Assembly: GCA_934230415.1 (NCBI GenBank)
Contig: CAKQEW010000002.1
Location: 92,707-156,706 of the forward strand
From: an uncultured Alphaproteobacteria bacterium
Lineage (GTDB): Bacteria > Pseudomonadota > Alphaproteobacteria > Rs-D84
Reading direction: 5' to 3'
Length of the DNA stretch: 64,000 nt
The notes beneath the pieces were generated by a model, which did not search any database, had not been told where the DNA came from, and saw only the letters and a program-made list of their open reading frames with translations. A program made the translations under genes and the position numbers. Of the stretch, positions 35,644 to 43,921 are shown piece after piece; the stretch's first letter is position 1, and every line of letters begins with the position of its first letter.

Positions 35644-36624
35644 TTACAAGCTCCGACGCGTTTCAACATCTTTTAAAAGATTTATAAGAAGAGAGGTGTC
35701 CACGATCGTACCGTCCAATATGTTTTGCTTTATTGCATTGTTACAAACTTGAGCGATTTCTGCGTAACTAAGTTTGTCGGATTCCTTCTCTATTTTTGTC
35801 CAGTTAATCCCCGCGACGTATTTTTTTGTTAAATATTTCTTAAAAGCCTCAATTCTTAATTTGTTGTCTGGTAAATCATAATGCAGAATGTCGTCAAAAC
35901 GACGGAATAGGGCTTTATCTAATAATTCTTCATGGTTTGTCGCCGCCAATATCAAGCTATCAGAACGAGAGTTTTCAATAAATTGCAGAAAAGAATTCAA
36001 TATGCGACGTATTTCGCCAACATCATTCGTGGCGCCGCGACTGCTGCCAATAGCATCAAATTCGTCAAAGAAATAAACACCGCGAATTTTTTTTATATGA
36101 TCAAAAATCAAACGAAGTTTTGCAGCAGCTTCACCCATATATTTTGTAATAAGCCCATCTAACTGAATTGTAAATAAAGGCAAATTGAGTTGACCAGCTA
36201 AAGCCGACGCTGTCATTGTTTTGCCTGTGCCTGGGGCACCTACCATCAAAATTTTGCTACGAGGCAATAATCCGTACTCGCGTAACTTTTGCTGTTGAAG
36301 TTGTTCGTCCACGATTCTGTTTAACTTTACCATCAATGCATCAGTCAAGATAATCTGGTTCAATTTAATGTTACTATATTTTGCCTCAAATAGCCCAGCA
36401 AGTTCACCGCGTGGCTCAATAATTGAGACAGAGGTTAATGTCGATAATTTGTTACCCACTCTATCTGCAAACCTGCTTATTAAAGCATTTAAATCATCTG
36501 CAAAGGCTTTGTTTCCTTTATTGGCTTCATGAGCAGCAATCTGTGTTGCCACAGATTTAAACATGGTATCATCACCATTCTTATAACTTTCAAACAATGC
36601 TTTTACTTGTGCTGCTGTTGCCAT
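35644..36624 (-). CDS. AAA+ ATPase paired with subtilase
   Basis: A 326-residue AAA+ protein with an N-terminal helical domain (about residues 1-110), Walker A GAPGTGKT, pore-loop-like KYMGEAAAKLR, Walker B VYFFDEFDAIG, sensor AATNHEE and arginine finger ALFRRFDD. The ATPase domain is FtsH/spastin-like. It probably remodels a substrate for, or activates, the S8 protease encoded 5 bp downstream. The start has AAGGGGAG upstream. The promoter lies in the A/T-rich gap at 36625-36900. Confidence 0.85.
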   Translation of the reverse strand: MATAAQVKALFESYKNGDDTMFKSVATQIAAHEANKGNKAFADDLNALISRFADRVGNKLSTLTSVSIIEPRGELAGLFEAKYSNIKLNQIILTDALMVKLNRIVDEQLQQQKLREYGLLPRSKILMVGAPGTGKTMTASALAGQLNLPLFTIQLDGLITKYMGEAAAKLRLIFDHIKKIRGVYFFDEFDAIGSSRGATNDVGEIRRILNSFLQFIENSRSDSLILAATNHEELLDKALFRRFDDILHYDLPDNKLRIEAFKKYLTKKYVAGINWTKIEKESDKLSYAEIAQVCNNAIKQNILDGTIVDTSLLINLLKDVETRRSL

Positions 36625-37039
36625 AGTATACTCCCCTTCTGGGAATTAATTATACCACAAAAAGCCGACATAACAAAGACTGAAATGCAATGCTTTCGGA
36701 CATGTTAGAATAAGTTTTATCAAAATTCAAGTTTAATACAATAGTATTAGTTTGTATATTTTTGAGTGATTACAAACAAACCTTCGTTTTGTCTGATGGT
36801 GGTTTTACCAGTTATGGTAAACAAAAAACGGCGACAAAATCGCCTGTTCAACTTAACAGATATTATATCAAAAATTGGCTAAAAAATCAATTAAAAAGAT
36901 GTTTTTTGAAATGAATTCCCTGTTATTTGTTTAGGGAATTTTTTACGGGAAGTGGAGAATATGCGACTTGGGCGTGGCGCAAAATTGGTTTTGGGGGTAA
37001 AAATAGCGAATTTTCCCTGTAAATTCCCTGATGTTGTAT

Positions 37040-37103
37040 GCAAAAGATCGTAGAACTGTCATACTCCGCCAGAGATAAAACCACCCTGTACAGGGTGGTT
37101 TTT
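37040..37103 (+). repeat. tRNA-3'-end-like remnant with terminator
   Basis: CTCCGCCAGAGATAAAA followed by the stem CCACCCTG/CAGGGTGG and TTTTT. A similar arrangement occurs at 45380-45452 and 49895-49938. Compare the tRNA-Ser end ATCCGCCAGAAATATTA plus terminator at 25344-25397. Confidence 0.45.
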
Positions 37104-37143
37104 ATTGTTTTTTTTTGCACAAACTGGCGGAAATTGTGGTTAA

Positions 37144-37164
37144 AATACAACCTGTGGTTGAATT
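37144..37164. repeat. Island palindrome, copy 1
   Basis: CAACCTGTGGTTG core with AAT and ATT arms, giving nine-base half-sites that are nearly perfect inverted repeats. Confidence 0.8.
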
Positions 37165-37379
37165 GTGTGGTGTGGGAACGCGTGGGCGGAAATTGCAACG
37201 TGTCGTTTTCTATCAGTGCGCTGCACCCAGTCAAGCCTGAAACTTTGTCCCCATTGGGTTTTATCGGTATTATGTGGAACGCCCGGCCACATCGGTCGCG
37301 TTGTGATTGCAGATGTTGAATCAGTTGCGTACCGCTGGTGGCAAGCATAGGCAGTGCCCCGTTGAAATACTTTCCCCAT

Positions 37380-37408
37380 TTGTTTTAAGGCACTATATGT
37401 GATATAAT
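37380..37408 (+). promoter_or_regulatory. Promoter of structured RNA copy 2
   Basis: TTGTTT and TATAAT are separated by 17 bases. The predicted start is near 37416, at the head of the structured RNA. Confidence 0.72.
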
Positions 37409-37415
37409 TTACCTC

Positions 37416-37641
37416 GAATCAACCGGGGGACCGGCGAATTCGGGCCGTAGAAAAGCCCAATATTGCACGGTGCAGTTTGTGCCGTAATCTGGTATTGGTG
37501 CCAATTGCACCGTTATACCCTGACCAATGGTCGGGGAGCCGTCTGTTATAAAATAGGAGTATTCCGAAGACAGCCGGGGTCATTTGCAATATTGATTTTT
37601 CTAACTCTCCCGACCGCCAGATTCCCTTTGGCGGTTTTTTT
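37416..37641 (+). ncRNA. Structured leader RNA, copy 2 of 3
   Basis: The hairpin CCCTGACC-AAT-GGTCGGGG (37518-37536) is perfect apart from one wobble. GGTCGGGGAG can instead pair with CTCTCCCGACC (37605-37615). CCGTCTGT (37539-37546) pairs with ACAGCCGG (37570-37577) around a GGA/TCC inner hairpin. Terminator ACCGCCA/TGGCGGT plus seven T (37613-37641) ends 20 bp before the methyltransferase ATG. A frame through it reads KTAGVI, then ...FGGFFAMGE, and stops at the methyltransferase ribosome-binding site. Confidence 0.68.
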
Positions 37642-37660
37642 GCTATGGGAGAATGAGAGA

Positions 37661-40048
37661 ATGGCACAATCACTAGTAGCACAAATGCGTAATGCGCGAC
37701 GTGAGGAAGAAGTCAAGGACATATTCCAGAACTATTTCAATTTAGGTAATGTTGGCTTGGGGGCAATAGATCTGTCGTTGCCATATATCTATTTCGAGGC
37801 TAAACATGAAAACACAGACATATACCGTATGCTAGCGCAGTTGGTGCTGACCATTCGTCGCGATGCAGATAAAATTGATTTCCCCGAATATATTGGTGGA
37901 TTTGATAATGTTAAATGTGGCTTTACAGAATTTGACCCGCTTTATCAGGCATTAAGCATAGCCAGTGACATGAATTGGCTACAAACGCCCAGCGCGGTAG
38001 ATAACAAAACGGTTGATTTAGTGCGTAAATTTGCTGAGGGTAAAGTGGCTTTATACCAGTATGAGACCGATGCCAAAGAATTAAAATCAGCGTTGTCAAA
38101 AATCATCGCCGGACGTGGCCTGCGTGGACAAATATTACAAAAGAAAATAAACGCTAATAATTTTGTGTCTGTGTTTATGAAATGGCAAAAAGAATTGGGA
38201 AATAATATCCGTGACATTGATAGCGATTACAACAAAAGGGCCGGTATAACCCCTGGGGATTTTTATCTGGCTGACCTGTTGTCCGAAGACAATGAAGCAA
38301 TCCCAGAGCTGGAAAAATTAAAAATACTGCGCAGTGGTAACGCTTATAAATCAAATGTGAAAATAGATGGGCGTCTGTTTACAACGGATTATGTCATTAT
38401 AAACCCAGACCGGCACAATCAATTCTGGAATAAATATCGTCGCCCACCGAAGCGTGAATACTGGCAAGTAATTCAGGAACGGCGTGATTTATTGGTGCCG
38501 CAAAAGGTTCGTGAAGTAACTGGGGCGTTTTTTACACCGCAAATCTGGGTTGAAAAGTCCCAAGAATATATGGCCGCCGCATTTGGTGATGGCTTCAAAG
38601 ATATGTATATTTGGGATTGTGCGGCCGGTACGGGCAACCTATTGGTTGGACTACCCCAAGAAAAACGTAATATATTTGCCAGCACCCTGATGGAGCCGGA
38701 TGTTGAGATAATGCGTCAAAACAGCAATCTGTTTGAAAATCAGGTTTTTCAGTTTGACTTCTTGAATGATGATTTTAAGCCCGTACGTGATGGTGGGAAA
38801 ATGCCAGACCGATTGTATGATATTATCCAAGATCCAGAAGAACAAAAGAAACTGATAATTTATATCAATCCCCCGTATGGCGAATGTGGTCGTGCCCACA
38901 AAGGTGAAGCAGAAAATAAAAGCGGTATTTCTAATAGCAATAAAATGTATGATCAATTTGGGCACTTAGGGCGTGCATTACGTGAATTGTTTTCTTTATT
39001 CATTATGCGGGTTCACGATCAAATTCCGCATTCTATGCTGACACTATTTTCAACATTGAAGATAGTATCTGCACCGAACTTTACGGTATTTCGTGAATTT
39101 TTTCGGGCAGAATATATTGGGGGATTTGTCGTTCGCGCAAATACATTTGATAATGTAAAAGGGCAATTTCCAATTGCGTTTACAATGTGGAATCTGAACA
39201 ATAAACAACCGATAACCAATATTACGTGTAATATATTGGAAAATAACGGAGAGTTAAACGGTCGTAAAAAGTTCTTTGCGTATAATACAGGCACTAAATT
39301 TTTAAATGATTGGATTGATGAATTTCAATTTCCAAACGATATTATCGGATGCTTGAATTGTAAATTAAACGATTTTCAGAATACCAATATGGTCTTTATT
39401 GCTACAGCTAGGCAACATATGACTGCTGGCAGCAAATTTTTGAAAATTACAATAAATAATTTAATAGAAACGGCAATATATTTGGCAATTCGTCATGCAA
39501 TTCCGTCAACGTGGTTAAATGATCGTGACCAGTTTTTGTATCCCATATCTCGGCCCATAACCGATACGGATAATTTGTTGGAAGCACGCCAGGAATTTTT
39601 ATATGAATCCGACGATGAATTTAAGAATAATTGTCTGATTTACACTCTGTTCCATACACAAAACCGTATCAGCAGTAATGATGGGACAAATCATTGGATT
39701 CCATTTACCGAAGATGCCGTTGGGTGCGCATCCGCATTTGACAGTAATTTTATGTCGCGTCTTCTGGCATCGCGCAATATTCCAGCGGATTTGTCGCCCG
39801 CTGCGCTGGGGGTATATAATGCGGGACTGGCCATATGGCGGTATTATCATACGCGTGGGGCTAATGCCAATGCATCGCTGTATGATATCAAGGAATTTTT
39901 TAAGGGGCGCAAAGATAATGGTAAAATGAATAACAAATCCGATGACGCGGAATTCAACCGTTTGGAATCAGAACTAACTGTCGCCATGCGTGAACTGGCT
40001 ACAGAAATAGAGCCTAAAATATATGAATATGGCTTCCTACGACAATAA
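37661..40048 (+). CDS. Type IIG/I-like restriction-modification N6-adenine methyltransferase
   Basis: A 795-residue protein. The SAM-binding motif is WDCAAGTGNLLVGL (about residue 308) and the catalytic motif INPPYGE (about residue 405), giving an N6-adenine methyltransferase of the gamma order. The N-terminal ~250 residues (with LPYIYFEAKHENTDIYRMLAQL) may be a nuclease or accessory domain. The C-terminal ~300 residues look like target recognition. No separate S or R subunit is adjacent, so a single-chain type IIG or ISP-like enzyme is likely. The start has GGAGAATGAGAG upstream; the 66 extra codons to 37463 belong to the structured RNA. Confidence 0.75.
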   Translation: MAQSLVAQMRNARREEEVKDIFQNYFNLGNVGLGAIDLSLPYIYFEAKHENTDIYRMLAQLVLTIRRDADKIDFPEYIGGFDNVKCGFTEFDPLYQALSIASDMNWLQTPSAVDNKTVDLVRKFAEGKVALYQYETDAKELKSALSKIIAGRGLRGQILQKKINANNFVSVFMKWQKELGNNIRDIDSDYNKRAGITPGDFYLADLLSEDNEAIPELEKLKILRSGNAYKSNVKIDGRLFTTDYVIINPDRHNQFWNKYRRPPKREYWQVIQERRDLLVPQKVREVTGAFFTPQIWVEKSQEYMAAAFGDGFKDMYIWDCAAGTGNLLVGLPQEKRNIFASTLMEPDVEIMRQNSNLFENQVFQFDFLNDDFKPVRDGGKMPDRLYDIIQDPEEQKKLIIYINPPYGECGRAHKGEAENKSGISNSNKMYDQFGHLGRALRELFSLFIMRVHDQIPHSMLTLFSTLKIVSAPNFTVFREFFRAEYIGGFVVRANTFDNVKGQFPIAFTMWNLNNKQPITNITCNILENNGELNGRKKFFAYNTGTKFLNDWIDEFQFPNDIIGCLNCKLNDFQNTNMVFIATARQHMTAGSKFLKITINNLIETAIYLAIRHAIPSTWLNDRDQFLYPISRPITDTDNLLEARQEFLYESDDEFKNNCLIYTLFHTQNRISSNDGTNHWIPFTEDAVGCASAFDSNFMSRLLASRNIPADLSPAALGVYNAGLAIWRYYHTRGANANASLYDIKEFFKGRKDNGKMNNKSDDAEFNRLESELTVAMRELATEIEPKIYEYGFLRQ

Positions 40049-40088
40049 TACGGGGAATAGAGCTGTACGCTGGTATAGCGGCGCGTTT

Positions 40089-40326
40089 TAAAATGCGACA
40101 GGATAATTGCCAGAACATCGTGCGTCCCCATGTTGCAGGCCGCCGCCACACGACCGTGGCCGGCGATGATCTCCAGTTTTTCGTCCAACAGCACCGGATT
40201 GATAAACCCAAATTCACGAATAGATTCGCGTATCTTGGCGATTTGTGTCCGGTTGTGCAACTTTGGGTTGTTCTTATACTCCCGTATCCGGGCGATTTCT
40301 ATATTTTGTATGTTTAAGTTGTTCAT
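40089..40326 (-). pseudogene. Truncated ParB domain of a phage methyltransferase
   Basis: The first ~78 codons read MNNLNIQNIEIARIREY ... REFGFINPVLLDEKLEIIAGHGRVAA, homologous to the ParB part of the 28659 methyltransferase. After ILSHF the family similarity ends and the frame runs antisense into the restriction-modification gene. It keeps a GGAGA site and ATG. This is a remnant of a second phage methyltransferase gene, cut by whatever brought in the neighbouring module. Bases 40327-40534 hold only its leader and the promoter of the next gene. Confidence 0.72.
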
Positions 40327-40534
40327 AAAAAATCTCCATAATTGTTTTTTACATGGAGAGCAGAAAAATAACTCCCAATTTTATCTAACATACAGTATTT
40401 TCGGGGGTAAAAATGTTCGCTTTTGAATATTTTTTTCTTTACTTTCGCACCCCCGCACTTTGCTGGGGAATATGTAAAAAAATTGAAATATTTTGTCTAA
40501 TGCATTATCCTTTTTATGAAAGGATCTAATAAGA

Positions 40535-41350
40535 ATGACGAAAATTGTTCATACTGGTGGGGCTTTTATAGTACAGGGGGATGGTCAAAAGGGTAAGGAG
40601 TCGACATTCTTGGCACTATTCGGACAAACTAAGGTCGGAAAAGATTTTGTGCGTATAAATAAAATTACTTCAAAAACAGATGCAGAAAGTCCGGATTTCT
40701 TGCTGAAGACGGAAGATGGCAAGACTATTGGAATAGAAGTTGTTGAATTTATTTTACATACTAAAAAAGTCGTAGCAACAGCTCGACTGGAGTCTATTGG
40801 CAATAAAATTGTTGGATACTTTAAGAAAAAAGGAATTCCGATTTCGCTAATTCTTGAAATTTATGATAAACGTAAGCTTAGCCCATATTACAAAGATATG
40901 ATGGACCGTTGTTATAATCCTGGCTTTGATCACTTAAATGCTTCCGATAAAGAGATAAAAGATGAAATTATTAAAGCCATAGAAACAGAGGGCATAAAAG
41001 ACTGGGGAATTACACGTAAATGGGTTGATATTGCTGGCCAAACTTTTGTTGTTAATGCTAGTAAATTTCATGCTCCACATACTTCGTGTCATGTAAATAA
41101 TGAAGGAATGTGTATAGAGAATCCTTTTAATGAATTACAAAAACTTATCGATAGTAAAAATGAGAAATATGAAAAATACAAACAAAAATGCGACGAATGT
41201 TATTTGTTGGTAGTATCGAGTGGTAATTTTGTTGATTTTACATATAAAATTAAATTTCATAAATTTAAGTCTGTATTCAAGGACATTTATTTGCTTGATC
41301 TTGGGTTTGGAAATAAGGCCACAAAGTTAAAAACAGTTAAAATGGCCTAA
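40535..41350 (+). CDS. Possible PD-(D/E)XK-like nuclease, unknown family
   Basis: A 271-residue protein. SPDFLLKTEDGKTIGIEVVEF gives Pro-Asp ... Glu-x-Val, similar to divergent restriction-like nucleases in which the usual Lys is displaced. Cysteines and histidines (FHAPHTSCHV) follow near residue 185, and CDECYLL near 225. The region is strongly A/T-rich. The next frame begins one base after its stop, so the two are cotranscribed. Possible defence nuclease; low certainty. Confidence 0.4.
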   Translation: MTKIVHTGGAFIVQGDGQKGKESTFLALFGQTKVGKDFVRINKITSKTDAESPDFLLKTEDGKTIGIEVVEFILHTKKVVATARLESIGNKIVGYFKKKGIPISLILEIYDKRKLSPYYKDMMDRCYNPGFDHLNASDKEIKDEIIKAIETEGIKDWGITRKWVDIAGQTFVVNASKFHAPHTSCHVNNEGMCIENPFNELQKLIDSKNEKYEKYKQKCDECYLLVVSSGNFVDFTYKIKFHKFKSVFKDIYLLDLGFGNKATKLKTVKMA

Positions 41351-41351
41351 T

Positions 41352-41893
41352 ATGAAACGAAACAATATTATAGATGCCGAATCTCAACGTTTTACGATAA
41401 TTTTGAAAGTTGATAAATGGGATTTTTATATGTCGCGCAATAAGTATCAGCGGGATAAAGATTGGCCAGAACCTGAGATAATAGAGTCCTGGAATATAAA
41501 AACTACGGTAATATATTCTGATTGTCCTAAATATGAAATTAAAGTTTGGATAGGCACAAATTATGACTATATGGTTTATAATCTACGCAAGAATTTGCGT
41601 TTTGCGGATCCTAATAGGCCAAATTTGCTTCTATTTCGTATGATTAGTATGAAAGATATAGAGAGGAGAATTCCTATAAAGTTGTTGGTCCTATTTCCAG
41701 AGATCAATTGTTATCAAATGCACTCAAAGAAAAAGGTGACAGATTGGCTGCTTGTCGACAAATGTGCTCTTACATTGATTTGATGAGATATAGAAAGAAA
41801 GGGCAACGTCACTGGTTGGTGCAAAGTTTAGCTGTTTCATCTTCTGTCGATTTGTCGTATCATGTCCGAATTATCCGTTGTTTGGAGTTCTAA
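41352..41893 (+). pseudogene. Frameshifted hypothetical gene
   Basis: The ATG frame (MKRNNIIDAESQRF...) encodes 143 residues and stops at 41783. The adjacent frame from about 41668 reads YKVVGPISRDQLLSNALKEK and continues to 41893, which looks more protein-like than the last ~35 residues of the first frame. A single-base indel near 41670 would explain this. It is cotranscribed with 40535-41350. Function unknown. 41894-42024 holds only a promoter region. Confidence 0.45.
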
Positions 41894-42024
41894 TTAGATT
41901 TATTAGAAAAATTACGCTGACATATAAAGTAAGGCAATGTGAAAATATTGCTGGAATTTCCGCATAAATAACACTATATTTATGAAAAAAGAGAATGTAG
42001 GGTAATAACTAAAAAGGGATTAGT

Positions 42025-42873
42025 GTGGCAAGAACTTACCTTATGAAATTAAATAAAATAATGGATGACGATGATGTGTATATTGATGCATTATTAGCTA
42101 GTCCAGATGTTGATGATATTAAAATTATTCAGGTGGCTCCAGATGAGTATTTATATGTACAGAAAAGTACACGACATGGTTGCGATGGTGTTTTCCTTTA
42201 TATGGCTATTTCCGATACTGATGATGTCCTTGTAATACAAGGAAACGGTGTTGCCCAAAAACCATTAGCTGAAGGAGAGACTAATATACATCAAAGTGCT
42301 TTTGTATACTTGTTTAATAATAATATTATATTTTGTGCGGAACATAATATGTCTATATATTGGGTAAAAAGATATATTGCAGAGATATTCCCGGACAAAA
42401 ATTGTAGTATAAAGCCACATTATGATCCCGATGCTTTAAGTAAGATAAAAAATATAAAAAGTATATCTTTAACAGGAGTGCAAGAAATACAAACTGGAGA
42501 CGAACGCATTCAGCAGCTCCTGCGGCAAACTAAAGCCAATGCCCCGGAAGAATTGTTTAGTAAATATGATATAGGAATATCATTAAAAATAAAACGGCGC
42601 ACATTTAGAAAAAAATTAGAATTACAACGAGAAGCAGAGGTTAAACAGGCGGAAGTTGATGCTAGTATAAAAAATTATTTAGAAGAATTGGATATAGCAG
42701 AGAATCAATATGTTGTTCGTTTCGGGAATAATCAAAGTATGGCGAATAATAATTTATGTATAAAAAAAAGAATCCACATGGATATTATGCCGAATTTTGA
42801 ACAGAAAAAAGACAATATGTTTAATAGACTCGTTTCTTGGAAGCTCGAGCTCAATCAGGATAATATAATATGA
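42025..42873 (+). CDS. Unknown cytosolic protein paired with a membrane protein
   Basis: A 282-residue A/T-rich protein without signal or membrane segments. The N-terminal half is mixed alpha/beta (LLASPDVDDIKIIQVAPDEYLYVQKS). A helical charged segment (about residues 190-230, RRTFRKKLELQREAEVKQAEVD) follows. It overlaps by 4 bp a gene for a small polytopic protein. The pair has the same size order and layout as phage lambda RexA (279) and RexB (144). That is an analogy of arrangement; I see no sequence motif proving homology. Confidence 0.5.
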   Translation: MARTYLMKLNKIMDDDDVYIDALLASPDVDDIKIIQVAPDEYLYVQKSTRHGCDGVFLYMAISDTDDVLVIQGNGVAQKPLAEGETNIHQSAFVYLFNNNIIFCAEHNMSIYWVKRYIAEIFPDKNCSIKPHYDPDALSKIKNIKSISLTGVQEIQTGDERIQQLLRQTKANAPEELFSKYDIGISLKIKRRTFRKKLELQREAEVKQAEVDASIKNYLEELDIAENQYVVRFGNNQSMANNNLCIKKRIHMDIMPNFEQKKDNMFNRLVSWKLELNQDNII

Positions 42874-43280
42874 GAATGCTTGAAATGATAAATGCCCTTT
42901 ATGGTGTATATGAATTAATTCTCTCGTTGAATTTAGATAATTATATATCGTGGACTTTAACGTATGTATCAATTGTGACAGGGATTTTGTTGGTCGTTTT
43001 AGAAAAAATTACGGACGATTGTAATAAAAAATATAATACAAAGGAATATATTGTAATACATCATACTATAATGAAACTTAAACTAAGCAAGATAAAACGA
43101 ATATTTTATCTTACTTTGTCTTTAATCTCGATTGCTTTGTTTGGGGAGCTTGTCGCGTCAGTAAATTTATTATGTTTTCTATCTAAATTAATTTATCTTG
43201 TTGTTTCTGTGCTAACAATTATTACAACAATTGGACTTCCAATGTATATTATAAAAAATGCGGAAAGTAAATTGCACTAA
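42870..43280 (+). CDS. Small polytopic membrane protein, partner of preceding gene
   Basis: A 136-residue protein with a hydrophobic helix at about residues 26-46, a charged loop (KITDDCNKKYNTKEY), and two or three helices between 78 and 130. It is translationally coupled by ATGA to the previous gene. In two-gene abortive-infection systems, a cytosolic sensor and a membrane effector are arranged this way; that role is only inferred here. Confidence 0.5.
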   Translation: MRMLEMINALYGVYELILSLNLDNYISWTLTYVSIVTGILLVVLEKITDDCNKKYNTKEYIVIHHTIMKLKLSKIKRIFYLTLSLISIALFGELVASVNLLCFLSKLIYLVVSVLTIITTIGLPMYIIKNAESKLH

Positions 43281-43359
43281 ATTATGATAAGATAATTCCG
43301 GATTCTCAGATATAGTATGTAATCATTTGGGTTGTCTGTGCCGATAAATTGCGGTGTTG

Positions 43360-43660
43360 CTATAAATACACTATTTCAGTATTTGGCAATTGCTCTGTAA
43401 TATATTCAGTAGCAAGCCTGCGGTGGCATTGCGTGGCGGATTTTTCCATGCATAACAGGCGGATGCGGTTAATGGTGTCTGTCTCCAATCCAGCGGTTGG
43501 GTGACGGGCGCCTAGTTTGGAGCTTGGGGTTTCGACGCTGTAAAATGGAATATATGTGTTAGTACGCCACATATGCACTGCGGATGTGAACAGCATTCAA
43601 TACATCCATAAATGCGTCTGGACGTTTGCCACTAAAACCGATTGTAAATATCTTTGGCAT
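43360..43660 (-). pseudogene. DUF488 protein, broken
   Basis: The N-terminus is intact from ATG 43660: MPKIFTIGFSGKRPDAFMDVL, the typical DUF488 opening, then a stop after SAYVAY. In another frame the C-terminal end appears: RIRLLCMEKSATQCHRRLATEYI, the family's conserved Cys-His motif. The middle of the protein is missing and the frame is shifted. It follows a winged-helix remnant by 5 bp on the same strand, so the two once formed an operon. It overlaps the upstream region of the Fic gene on the other strand. Confidence 0.72.
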
Positions 43661-43665
43661 TGTGT

Positions 43666-43875
43666 TTATAATTTTTCATACCATGCGGATTTGGTGGCGC
43701 CAAGTTTTTTCAAAGCGCATCGTTTTACCAGTGCTTGGACAGATTTTTTAACTGTTTCTAGATTATTGTCAAGTTTTCGGGCAATAACGGCGGTTGTACA
43801 GCGTTCTTGCGCATCAAACAGGGCCAAGATTGCTGTGGCGGTTGCCGATATTTTCCCGTTGTTGGCGGTCCAATA
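43666..43875 (-). pseudogene. Winged-helix C-terminal fragment
   Basis: An open frame without a start, reading ATAILALFDAQERCTTAVIA, then LETVKKSVQALVKRCALKKLG and ending AWYEKL. It is a winged-helix DNA-binding domain, most like the C-terminus of Fic-type or small regulator proteins. Its upstream part has been lost at 43876, immediately beside the divergent fic start. Confidence 0.6.
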
Positions 43876-43921
43876 TCAGATAATAGTGGCTTTTTGTGGA
43901 TTTTCTATCTATAATCGGAAT

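Larger units (their letters stand above)
36625..37379. other. Gene-free composite region with island repeats
   Basis: About 1 kb without a convincing gene. It holds the AAA promoter region; a hairpin AAACGGCGAC/TCGCC near 36830; TTCCCTG-rich inverted segments (36908-37035); a stretch resembling a tRNA 3' end plus terminator (37040-37103); and one copy of the island palindrome (37144-37164). The segment GTGGGCGGAAATTGCAA near 37181 recurs at 45334. ORFs here look random. Confidence 0.6.

Noticed and set aside
37463..37660. N-terminal extension of the restriction-modification methyltransferase
   Set aside because: It overlaps the structured RNA and its terminator. A better start with a ribosome-binding site lies at 37661.
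43556..43921. N-terminal extension of the Fic protein
   Set aside because: It is antisense to recognisable DUF488 and winged-helix remnants, and the methionine at 43922 begins Fic-like sequence.
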